Origin: Undivivens sp041654215
GTDB taxonomy: Bacteria; Omnitrophota; Gorgyraeia; Gygaellales; Profunditerraquicolaceae
NCBI GenBank assembly: GCA_041654215.1
Contig: JBAZDY010000064.1
Coordinates: forward strand, 1-8,958
DNA: 8,958 nt
Direction of reading: 5' to 3'
Shown here: one piece after another, positions 1-5,495 of the stretch
How positions within the stretch are numbered: position 1 is the first letter of the stretch
How the letters are laid out: the number at the start of each line of letters is the position of its first letter
Notes under the pieces: generated by a model
The model's database searches: none
Told to the model about the DNA's origin: nothing
Seen by the model: the letters and a program-made list of their open reading frames with translations, nothing else
Translations under genes and position numbers: made by a program

Positions 1-1
1 G

Positions 2-451
2 GGACAGGGGTGGTGGCGGGGAAGATTCCATGGCTGCGGTTACCGGCTTACGGCCGGCAGAGAGGCTATCCTCGGCCTGCTTTCCACTTCCAAAGAACAT
101 ATGAGCGCCGAGGATATCTATATGAAGATACATACCGTTTATCCAAATGTGGGGTTGACCACGGTTTACCGGACTCTGGAGCTTCTTTCCGATCTCGGAA
201 TGATCTGCAAGCTGGATTTCGGTGACGGACGGGCCCGTTATGAGCTCGCCGAAGGGACGCAGGGCGCTCGGCATCACCATCATCTGATCTGCACCGGATG
301 TAACAGAGTAGTCGAATACACCGACTTCATAGACAAAGAGGTCGAGCTTCTCAAAGAGACGGAAAAAGGTCTGGAGGAGAAGTATCATTTTAAGATCACG
401 GGTCATGTTATCCAGTTTTACGGTTTGTGCGATAGATGCAGCTGTAAATAA
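2..451 (+). CDS. Fur-family metal-responsive transcriptional regulator (5' end missing)
   Basis: A DNA-binding repressor of the Fur/PerR/Zur superfamily. The open frame runs to the window edge, so the true start is not seen; the visible part is 149 residues. An internal ATG at 101 cannot be the start, because the upstream residues (GYRLTAGREAIL then a short helix up to the ATG) are the conserved first helices of the family. The winged helix has its recognition helix at GLTTVYRTLELL (about 160-195). The dimerisation and metal-binding half shows a run of four His followed by LICTGC (about 272-301), a first CxxC, and a C-terminal LCDRC (425-439) as the second CxxC of a structural zinc site, followed by one extra Cys near the end. 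Metal or peroxide specificity cannot be told from the sequence. It precedes the Fe-S/NifX cluster by 40 bp and may regulate it, but no Fur box is visible downstream. Family call sure; subtype unsure. Confidence 0.9.
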   Translation, partial: GQGWWRGRFHGCGYRLTAGREAILGLLSTSKEHMSAEDIYMKIHTVYPNVGLTTVYRTLELLSDLGMICKLDFGDGRARYELAEGTQGARHHHHLICTGCNRVVEYTDFIDKEVELLKETEKGLEEKYHFKITGHVIQFYGLCDRCSCK

Positions 452-477
452 AACCATTTTTTGGGGTTCAACAGCCG

Positions 478-485
478 AAAGGAGG
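478..485 (+). promoter_or_regulatory. Strong ribosome binding site for the DUF5320-type gene
   Basis: AAAGGAGG lies 6 nt before the ATG at 492, a near-perfect Shine-Dalgarno sequence. It fixes the start of this small gene; the frame is open further upstream, but those residues overlap the fur gene and are not part of the protein. Confidence 0.75.
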
Positions 486-491
486 CGCGTT

Positions 492-737
492 ATGCCGGGA
501 TTCGACGGAACAGGACCTGACGGCCGGGGATCTATGACGGGCGGCGGCAGGGGATATTGCGCGGTCAATATGAAGGGCCAGGGAGAGGCGATGGCTGGAT
601 TCCGGGGAAGGGGCCGCGGACGCGGCGCCGGATACGGGAGGTTTTTTTACGGCGGAGGGCGTCCTTTGCCGAATGGCCGGCCTGTGTTTCCGGGCGGCTT
701 CGCAGGGCCTGCGTCCCCTGAAGAGAAAGCGGAATAA
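492..737 (+). CDS. DUF5320-like small glycine/arginine-rich protein
   Basis: An 81-residue protein of unknown function. The N-terminus (MPGFDGTGP, then GRGSMTGGGRGYCA) has the pattern of DUF5320 proteins, which start with MPxxDGTGP...GPMTGRGxGYC and are often found beside NifX-like proteins and MinD-type Fe-S ATPases in anaerobes. The middle is a run of Gly-Arg repeats (GFRGRGRGRGAGYGRFFYGGG, about residues 36-56) and the C-terminus is Pro/Gly-rich, ending in an acidic EEKAE. Only one Cys is present (in GYCA). Unlike many family members it has no recognisable C-terminal coiled coil, and it looks largely disordered and basic. No catalytic motif is seen. It sits 40 bp after fur and 115 bp before the first NifX-like gene. 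The family call rests on the N-terminal motif; the function is unknown. Confidence 0.72.
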   Translation: MPGFDGTGPDGRGSMTGGGRGYCAVNMKGQGEAMAGFRGRGRGRGAGYGRFFYGGGRPLPNGRPVFPGGFAGPASPEEKAE

Positions 738-743
738 AATTTG

Positions 744-826
744 TTCGGGTTTGAGCCCGGAAAGTTTCACTCGAAGCTTGACGGTTTGAAGCAGCGGTCT
801 GCTCATGGTTTTGACGCCGTCGAAGT
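744..826 (+). other. Possible structured leader RNA upstream of the first NifX-like gene
   Basis: The 115-bp gap between the small Gly-rich gene and the first NifX-like gene contains several inverted repeats. A short hairpin has stem CGGG (746-749)/CCCG (756-759). A longer one has an outer arm CTTGACGG (777-784) pairing, with one bulged base, with CCGTCGAAG (817-825), enclosing an inner stem AGCAG (790-794)/CTGCT (799-803) with loop CGGT. No run of T follows, so it is not a classical terminator. It could be an mRNA processing or stability element, or chance. No known riboswitch class is recognised. Confidence 0.3.
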
Positions 827-852
827 ATAGAATAAGAAAGGAGTTTCGCATT

Positions 853-1233
853 ATGAGGATCGGGATCGTTCTGGAAGATGATAAAGGGGTGCACGGTAAT
901 GTCTGCCCTCATTTCGCCCAAGCCGGTTTTTTTCTTCTGGCGGACATAGACCCGGATAAGAAAAAGATCGTTCATCTGCGTACAGTTCCCAATACCGTAT
1001 CTCACGGCGGAGGAGGGTGCGTAGCGGTTGACGAGATATTGAAACACGGCGTCACTCATGTAATCGCCGGCGGCATGGGGTTTGCCGCTCAGCAGAAACT
1101 GGCGCAGGCCGGGGTCAAGGTCTTCGGATATTCCGGGAACGTGCAGAAAGCCCTGGATGATCTTATGAACAACGCGCTGGGCGGATTAGACGCCTGCAAA
1201 GGGCACGGCGAAACAGACGGATGCCATCATTAA
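853..1233 (+). CDS. NifX/NifB-associated cofactor-binding protein (PF02579 family), copy 1
   Basis: A 126-residue protein of the dinitrogenase iron-molybdenum cofactor family (NifX/NafY/ORP-like), small cytosolic carriers of metal clusters. The start at 853 is chosen because AAAGGAG (837-843) lies 9 nt upstream and the protein then begins with the typical first strand MRIGIVLED. Family landmarks are the HF segment (VCPHFAQAGFFLLADID), the glycine-rich HGGGGCVAVDEIL, and the core GVTHVIAGGMGFAAQQKLAQ followed by AGVKVF. The C-terminal GGLDACKGHG and terminal DGCHH add Cys and His that could bind metal. The second NifX-like gene starts 17 bp downstream with its own ribosome site. No nitrogenase structural gene is in the window, so an ORP-like or Fe-S-related role is as likely as one in nitrogen fixation. 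Family call is firm; the bound cluster is unknown. Confidence 0.88.
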   Translation: MRIGIVLEDDKGVHGNVCPHFAQAGFFLLADIDPDKKKIVHLRTVPNTVSHGGGGCVAVDEILKHGVTHVIAGGMGFAAQQKLAQAGVKVFGYSGNVQKALDDLMNNALGGLDACKGHGETDGCHH

Positions 1234-1250
1234 GGAAGAGGGTGTGAATT

Positions 1251-1628
1251 ATGAAGATATGCGTTACTTCTGAAGGAAAGAGCCTGGATTCTCCGGTCGA
1301 TTCGCGGTTCGGCCGCTGCAGTAATTTCATATTTTTCGATACGGACACCGGAGGATTCGAGGCGCAAGAGAATTCCGGTCTTCCATTTCAGGGAGGCGCC
1401 GGCATACAGGCAGGACAACTGGCGGTTTCAAAGGGCGTCACGGCAGTACTCACCGGTAACGTCGGACCCAACGCCTACCGGGTTTTAGCGTCTGCCGGCA
1501 TAAGCGTGTTCACCGGAGTCTCCGGGACGGTCAAAGAGGCTATCGAAGGTTACAGGAACGGCAAATACAAGGCGGCGGAAGCGCCAAGCGCGGCTCTCAA
1601 GTCCGGCACGCAGGTTAAAAATGAATGA
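1251..1628 (+). CDS. NifX/NifB-associated cofactor-binding protein (PF02579 family), copy 2
   Basis: A 125-residue paralogue of the preceding protein. It begins MKICVTSEGKSLDSPVDSRFGRCSNFIFFDTD; the VDSRFGR stretch is the usual N-terminal signature of this family, more canonical than in copy 1. The core reads GGAGIQAGQLAVSKGVTAVLTGNVGPNAYRVLASAGISVF (about residues 48-87), followed by the helix VKEAIEGYRNGK. The only Cys are at residues 4 and 23, and the C-terminal tail (about residues 104-125) is hydrophilic without Cys or His, so it lacks copy 1's metal-binding tail. A purine-rich AAGGAAGAGG starting at the stop codon of copy 1 serves as ribosome site. The stop TGA overlaps an ATG of the methyltransferase frame (ATGA at 1625-1628), pointing to one transcript. 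Likely a carrier or scaffold for a metal-sulfur cluster; substrate not visible. Confidence 0.9.
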   Translation: MKICVTSEGKSLDSPVDSRFGRCSNFIFFDTDTGGFEAQENSGLPFQGGAGIQAGQLAVSKGVTAVLTGNVGPNAYRVLASAGISVFTGVSGTVKEAIEGYRNGKYKAAEAPSAALKSGTQVKNE

Positions 1629-1687
1629 GGAAGTGTCATATAAACGCAGAACAACGTATGCCGGCATGCGTATCGGAGATATGCTCT

Positions 1688-2305
1688 GTGAATAAGGAAA
1701 TCACTGATAATTACTGTAGATACCTGGAACGTCAGGCTTTTTACAAGAGTTTCGGCTACGACGTGGAAAAGGAAAGGGACTTTATACTCGCCGCGGCCGC
1801 TCCGATTCGGGGCAGGATCATAGAGGCGGGCACGGGAAAAGGGCATTTCGCGCTCGCCCTGGCAAAGGCCGGTCATTCCTTCGTCAGCTTCGACATATCG
1901 GCGCAAGAGCAGTATTTCGCCGGGCTGCTGCTGGAATATTTCGGGCTGCGGGAGCGGGCGGACCTCAGGATAGAGAACGGTGAACGCACGTCTTTTCCTG
2001 GCGGCGCGTTCGATACCGTTTTTTCGGTCAACGTCCTGCATCATCTCTCCAATCCTTATCTGGTCATCGGCGAGCTTATCCGTCTGGTGTCGCCTGGGGG
2101 CAGATTGGTACTGGCAGACTTCACGCCCGAGGGATTCAAGGTGATGGATAAAATACACAGCCTGGAAGGTAACGTGCATGAGACTGGCAAAGCCGGAATG
2201 GCGGAGGCGGAAACGTATCTTGTAAATATGGGATTTTCACTCGGGAAAGTTTCCAGCGGTTATCAAACCGTACTCGTAGCCGGGAAAAACGGCGGTGCGT
2301 CATGA
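1688..2305 (+). CDS. Class I SAM-dependent methyltransferase
   Basis: A cytosolic Rossmann-fold methyltransferase of about 205 residues. Motif I is IIEAGTGKGHFALALAKAG, the acidic motif II is FVSFDIS, and motif IV is FDTVFSVNVLHHL, followed by LIRLVSPGGRLVLADF (post-motif strand), all in normal order, as in the Methyltransferase_11/25 families. The frame opens at ATG 1625, overlapping the previous stop, but I prefer GTG 1688: GGAG (1675-1678) lies 9 nt upstream, and the text after it (NKEITDNYCRYLERQAFYKSFGYD) looks like the true N-terminal helix, whereas the extra 21 residues look non-conserved. If coupling dominates, 1625 is the start. It overlaps the downstream ATPase by ATGA (2302-2305). 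The substrate is unknown; a role tied to cluster or cofactor maturation is inference from position only. Confidence 0.85.
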   Translation: MNKEITDNYCRYLERQAFYKSFGYDVEKERDFILAAAAPIRGRIIEAGTGKGHFALALAKAGHSFVSFDISAQEQYFAGLLLEYFGLRERADLRIENGERTSFPGGAFDTVFSVNVLHHLSNPYLVIGELIRLVSPGGRLVLADFTPEGFKVMDKIHSLEGNVHETGKAGMAEAETYLVNMGFSLGKVSSGYQTVLVAGKNGGAS

Positions 2306-3159
2306 TCATTTCGGTAGCCAGCGGTAAAGGCGGCACCGGCAAGACCACGATTGCGGTCAACCTGGCGCTTTCTCTCGGGGATGTGCAGTTCCTCGACTGC
2401 GACGTGGAAGAACCGAACGCCCATATATTCTTGAAACCGCGTCTTACCGGCGAAAGCAGGATATTCGTCCCGGTTCCCGAAATAGACGAATCTAAATGCA
2501 CTTATTGCGGCAAGTGCCGCGAGGTCTGCGCGTTTAACGCCATAGCGGTCCTGGGCGGAACCGGCCCGGGCCGGGGCAGCGTGCTTGTATTTCCTCATCT
2601 TTGCCACAGCTGCGGCGCCTGTAGTATTTTCTGTCCGGAAAAAGCGATAAAAGAAATCGGCAGGGAGATCGGGGTGGTCGAGAGCGGAATTAGAGACGGA
2701 ATGGAATTTGTCCATGGGCGGCTGAACGTGGGAGAAGCTATGTCTCCGCCTTTGATCCGGAAGGTCAAAGAGCGCGCGGATTCGGCAAGAACGGTAATCA
2801 TTGACGCCCCCCCGGGGGCATCCTGTCCGGTAATCACGGCGGTGGAAGGCAGCGATTTCTGCCTGCTGGTCACTGAACCCACGCCTTTCGGGCTCAACGA
2901 TCTTGTTCTGGCGGCCGGGATGCTGCGCGAATTGAAAATACCTTTCGCGGTCGCCGTCAACCGCGACGGCATCGGCGACGGGAAAGTGGACGATTATTGC
3001 GCCGGGGAGAAAATCCCGATCTTGATGCGTATACCTTTCAGTAAAGAGATAGCCGGAGCGTATTCCCGCGGAGAACCGGCAGTTTCGCTGTTCCCGGAGC
3101 TTGTCGGGCAGTTTCGGGATCTTTTCTCGCGTATCAGGACCGTATCAGGCAGCAGTTGA
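2302..3159 (+). CDS. MinD/Mrp-type P-loop ATPase with ferredoxin insert, copy 1
   Basis: A 285-residue soluble ATPase of the MinD/ParA/Mrp (SIMIBI) class with two 4Fe-4S sites inserted in its first half. The deviant Walker A is SGKGGTGKTT (residues 7-16, signature Lys K9), switch I is DCDVEEPN (32-39) and the Walker B/switch II is DAPPG (168-172). Cluster ligands are C66/C69/C72/C76 and C101/C104/C107/C111, each CxxCxxCxxxC. A TEPTPFGLNDL segment (191-201) and VNRDG (219-223) complete the fold. Such proteins are usually annotated '4Fe-4S binding / CobQ-MinD-ParA'; in Desulfovibrio, homologous pairs belong to the orange-protein complex. It likely couples ATP hydrolysis to Fe-S or metal-cluster transfer with its partner encoded at 3554-4405. 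It is ATGA-coupled to the methyltransferase; the next gene starts 41 bp after the stop. Family call strong; client unknown. Confidence 0.93.
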   Translation: MIISVASGKGGTGKTTIAVNLALSLGDVQFLDCDVEEPNAHIFLKPRLTGESRIFVPVPEIDESKCTYCGKCREVCAFNAIAVLGGTGPGRGSVLVFPHLCHSCGACSIFCPEKAIKEIGREIGVVESGIRDGMEFVHGRLNVGEAMSPPLIRKVKERADSARTVIIDAPPGASCPVITAVEGSDFCLLVTEPTPFGLNDLVLAAGMLRELKIPFAVAVNRDGIGDGKVDDYCAGEKIPILMRIPFSKEIAGAYSRGEPAVSLFPELVGQFRDLFSRIRTVSGSS

Positions 3160-3185
3160 TCAAGACGCAGAAATCCCGGGTTTTC

Positions 3186-3192
3186 AGGGGAG
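3186..3192 (+). promoter_or_regulatory. Ribosome binding site that fixes the C_GCAxxG_C_C gene start
   Basis: AGGGGAG is 8 nt before ATG 3201. The frame is also open from a TTG at 3156 that overlaps the upstream stop codon, but that start has no comparable site, and the protein family begins at about MIEAARNNF. Confidence 0.65.
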
Positions 3193-3200
3193 CTTCATTT

Positions 3201-3545
3201 ATGATAGAGGCAGCAAGGAACAATTTCCTGGGGAAAAGCGGTGCCCGTTATAACTGCGCTCAAGCGGTGATCAAGGCGTATGCCGAACTGTTCGGCCTGC
3301 CGGCCGGGACGGTGGAGGCGCATGCCGGTTTTGGGGGCGGTAATGCCCCGCATGGTTATTGCGGCGCGTTGCATGCCGCTTTATATATTTTGGCGTTCAA
3401 AGACAGCGGAAAATCGCAAAAATGTAAAGATTTTTTCCGCGGACATTCAGGGGCGTTGACCTGCTGGGAAATAAGGTCTGGGAGAAAGATTACCTGTTTA
3501 TCCTGCGTTGAGAAAGCCGCGGAATTCCTAAAAGGGGAGCTTTAA
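3201..3545 (+). CDS. C_GCAxxG_C_C family putative redox protein
   Basis: A 114-residue protein matching the C_GCAxxG_C_C family, small cysteine-rich proteins thought to be redox-active and common in anaerobes. Landmarks are YNCAQAVIKAY (C19), the GFGGGNAPHGYCGAL segment (C54), then C75, C88 in GALTCWEIR, and C99 with C102 in TCLSCVEKAAEFL. The usual small residue after the CGA motif is Ala here (CGALHAA) instead of Gly. No signal peptide is present, so the protein should be cytosolic. It lies between the two Fe-S ATPases in one operon, with 41 bp and 8 bp gaps, which suggests it supplies thiols, electrons or a cluster to them; this is inference. Family call is good; the biochemical role of the family is not established to my knowledge. 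Confidence 0.85.
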   Translation: MIEAARNNFLGKSGARYNCAQAVIKAYAELFGLPAGTVEAHAGFGGGNAPHGYCGALHAALYILAFKDSGKSQKCKDFFRGHSGALTCWEIRSGRKITCLSCVEKAAEFLKGEL

Positions 3546-3553
3546 GAAGAGAT

Positions 3554-4405
3554 ATGAAGAAGATAGCCGTTGTCAGCGGCAAGGGAGGAACCGGCAAGAC
3601 AGTGGTCGCCGCCTCTTTCGCCGCGTTGCCGGGGAGTAAGGTCATGGTAGATTGTGACGTTGATGCCGCCGACCTGCATCTTTTGCTGCATCCGGAGGTC
3701 AAAGAGCGGCATGAATTCAGGGGCGGCCGTACTGCCGTCATCGACCGCGGACTCTGCCGGCAATGCGGTAAATGTTCTGCCGTCTGCAGGTTCAAAGCGG
3801 TGAAATCCGGCCCTCGTGTGGAACGTTTCTTTTGCGAGGGGTGCGGATTATGCGCCCGCCTTTGTCCTTATGGGGCGATACGCATGGAGGAGTCCGTATC
3901 CGGAGAATGGTTCGTTTCCGACACCCGTCGCGGGCCTTTCGTGCACGCCAGGCTTGGCGTCGCGCAGGGAAATTCCGGCAGGCTTGTTGCGCAGATACGC
4001 CGGGCCGCCGAGCGGATCGCCGCGGAAGAAAAACTTGAATATATCGTGATCGACGGTCCCCCCGGAATAGGATGCCCGGTGATAGCTTCTCTCTCTGGAG
4101 TAGACTGTGCCCTTGTCGTTACTGAACCTACGCTTTCCGGATTGCATGACGCCCGGCGCGTCATGGAAACGGCAGATCATTTCGCCATTCCGGTTAAACT
4201 GGCGGTAAACAAATACGACCTCAATCCGGTGATGAGCGGTGAGATAGAGGATTTCTGCCGCGGAAACGGCATACAGTTCGCCGGCAGAATACCTTTCGAC
4301 CCGGCCGTGGTTGAGGCGTTGTCCGCAGGGCAGACCATAATCGACAGCGGGAACCGTACCGCCGGCGATGAAATAAGGAAGATATGGGAACTCTTGATAC
4401 GGTAG
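3554..4405 (+). CDS. MinD/Mrp-type P-loop ATPase with ferredoxin insert, copy 2
   Basis: A 283-residue paralogue of the ATPase at 2302-3159, with the same architecture. The deviant Walker A is SGKGGTGKT (residues 8-16, K10 the signature Lys), the switch I region is DCDVDAAD (33-40), Walker B/switch II is DGPPG (167-171). Cluster ligands are C68/C71/C74/C78 and C94/C97/C100/C104. The spacing between the two clusters is shorter than in copy 1 (about 15 against 24 residues). The C-terminal half has TEPTLSGLHDA (190-200) and VNKYD (218-222). The pair likely forms a heteromer, as proposed for similar tandem pairs in ORP-type clusters. The ribosome site is a purine stretch (AAGAAGAGA) overlapping the preceding stop. 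It is the last gene of the first cluster; no clear terminator follows. Confidence 0.93.
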   Translation: MKKIAVVSGKGGTGKTVVAASFAALPGSKVMVDCDVDAADLHLLLHPEVKERHEFRGGRTAVIDRGLCRQCGKCSAVCRFKAVKSGPRVERFFCEGCGLCARLCPYGAIRMEESVSGEWFVSDTRRGPFVHARLGVAQGNSGRLVAQIRRAAERIAAEEKLEYIVIDGPPGIGCPVIASLSGVDCALVVTEPTLSGLHDARRVMETADHFAIPVKLAVNKYDLNPVMSGEIEDFCRGNGIQFAGRIPFDPAVVEALSAGQTIIDSGNRTAGDEIRKIWELLIR

Positions 4406-4513
4406 AGAAATCGGCCGCCGCTTTTTACGGGCCTCATCCCTGAAAACCTCCAGCGTAATAACCGCCTGCCGCCATCCGCCGGCTGCCTGCCGCGGAAAAT
4501 CTTCTTCTTTTTA

Positions 4514-4542
4514 TTGAGCCTTGCCGGAACTTGTTGTATAAT
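4514..4542 (+). promoter_or_regulatory. Sigma70-type promoter of the pst operon
   Basis: TTGAGC (4514-4519, four of six consensus bases) and TATAAT (4537-4542, perfect) are separated by exactly 17 bp. Transcription would begin near 4549 and give a leader of about 89 nt before pstS. A PhoB box (11-bp spaced CTGTCAT repeats) is not recognisable over the -35 region. Confidence 0.65.
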
Positions 4543-4546
4543 TGCA

Positions 4547-4603
4547 GAGAAATCGGTTGTTCTCCATAAAATACCGGATTAACGTTTCTTCTGCGTTTAT
4601 GGA
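4547..4603 (+). other. Possible structured leader of the pst mRNA
   Basis: Just after the predicted start point there is a small stem GAGAA (4547-4551)/TTCTC (4560-4564) and, overlapping its 3' arm by two bases, an 8-bp perfect inverted repeat TCCATAAA (4563-4570)/TTTATGGA (4596-4603) with a 25-nt loop. The two stems would compete. There is no following T-run. It may be a control element, or chance; no known class is recognised. Confidence 0.3.
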
Positions 4604-4637
4604 TCGCCATTCCCGCCGGTCCAAAAAGGGAGTCATA

Positions 4638-5489
4638 ATGAAAAGTCTGATATTGTCTCTGTTCTTTCTCGCCTGTTTCTCTACCCAGTCATCGGCCGCC
4701 GTGAATAAATCGGTGCGGATAAAAGGATCTGATACTATGGTCAACCTGGCGCAGTCCTGGGCCGAAAAATACATGGAGATAAAACCGGAAGTGTTCCTGG
4801 CCGTGACCGGCGGCGGATCGGGCACCGGGTTCTCCAGCCTGATCAGCGGCACCTGCGAGATCGCCATGAGTTCAAGGGAAATAAAGGAAAAAGAGATCGC
4901 TCTGGCGGAGAAAAGAGGTATCCATCCTTGCGAGATAAAGGTCGCCCTGGACGGGCTGGCGGTGGTTGTCAATCCGCAGAACCCGGTCGGGAAGCTGACC
5001 ATGGAACAGTTGGCCGGGATATTCACCGGCGCGATCCGCAACTGGAAAGAATTGGGAGGGGATGACGAAAAGATCGTGCTGCTGTCCCGCGAGGTGAATT
5101 CCGGGACCCACGTTTATTTCAAAGAGCACGTCCTCAGGCGGGGCAACCCGCAGGGGACGGAGGAATTCGCTCCTTCGGCGCTGTTATTGTCCTCTTCGCA
5201 GGCGATAGCGGACGAAATCGCCCAGAATCAGGGAGCCATCGGTTATTATGGCATGGGATACGTCTGCGCCAAGCAAAAGGCGGTACTGGTGGCCAGGGAC
5301 GCGAAGTCTCCTTATGAAGCCCCGACGATCGACAACGTGATAAGCGGCCGGTATCCGATATCCAGGCCGCTCTTCTTTTACCTCAACGGCAGCCCGCAGG
5401 GTATGTTGAAGGATTTTATCGATTATTGCCTTTCCGCAGACGGGCAGGAGATAGTGGTAAAAACCGATTTCGTTCCTTACAAACGTTAG
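4638..5489 (+). CDS. pstS: Phosphate ABC transporter substrate-binding protein PstS
   Basis: The periplasmic phosphate-binding component of the Pst importer, 283 residues. The start ATG 4638 follows AAAGGGAG (4625-4632) by 5 nt and opens a signal peptide: Lys 2, a hydrophobic core LILSLFFLACF, then a cleavage region STQSSAA around residue 20-21. A Cys at residue 13 is not in a convincing lipobox, so a secreted rather than lipid-anchored form is favoured. Ligand-loop motifs typical of the PBP-like PstS subfamily are GSDTM (30-34), GGGSGTG (58-64), ALDG (103-106) and REVNSGTH (151-158). The rest follows the family: LTMEQLAGIFTGAIRNWKELGG and GAIGYYGMGY. It is the first gene of the operon, with pstC 6 bp downstream. 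Confident. Confidence 0.95.
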   Translation: MKSLILSLFFLACFSTQSSAAVNKSVRIKGSDTMVNLAQSWAEKYMEIKPEVFLAVTGGGSGTGFSSLISGTCEIAMSSREIKEKEIALAEKRGIHPCEIKVALDGLAVVVNPQNPVGKLTMEQLAGIFTGAIRNWKELGGDDEKIVLLSREVNSGTHVYFKEHVLRRGNPQGTEEFAPSALLLSSSQAIADEIAQNQGAIGYYGMGYVCAKQKAVLVARDAKSPYEAPTIDNVISGRYPISRPLFFYLNGSPQGMLKDFIDYCLSADGQEIVVKTDFVPYKR

Positions 5490-5495
5490 AAGCCT

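Noticed and set aside
811..833. Possible promoter TTGACG (811-816) with TAGAAT (828-833)
   Set aside because: The spacing is only 11 bp, too short for sigma70, and the distance from the other TTGACG (778-783) is far too long.
468..1059. Two overlapping reverse-strand reading frames across the DUF5320-like and first NifX-like genes
   Set aside because: They are low-complexity, Arg/Ser/Pro-rich, have no family motif, and lie opposite well-supported genes.
1550..2179. Long reverse-strand frame opposite the methyltransferase
   Set aside because: No recognisable domain; the forward frame has all the methyltransferase motifs.
4406..4513. Rho-independent terminator after the second Fe-S ATPase
   Set aside because: The GC-rich stretch at about 4460-4496 and the T-rich tract at 4500-4513 do not form a stem longer than about 4 bp.
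4404..4556. Direct repeat AGAGAAATCGG at 4404-4414 and 4546-4556
   Set aside because: An 11-mer match at this distance is expected by chance in a window of this size.
4674..4679. Possible lipobox at PstS Cys 13
   Set aside because: The residues before the Cys (FLA) do not fit a good lipobox, and a standard cleavage site follows near residue 20.
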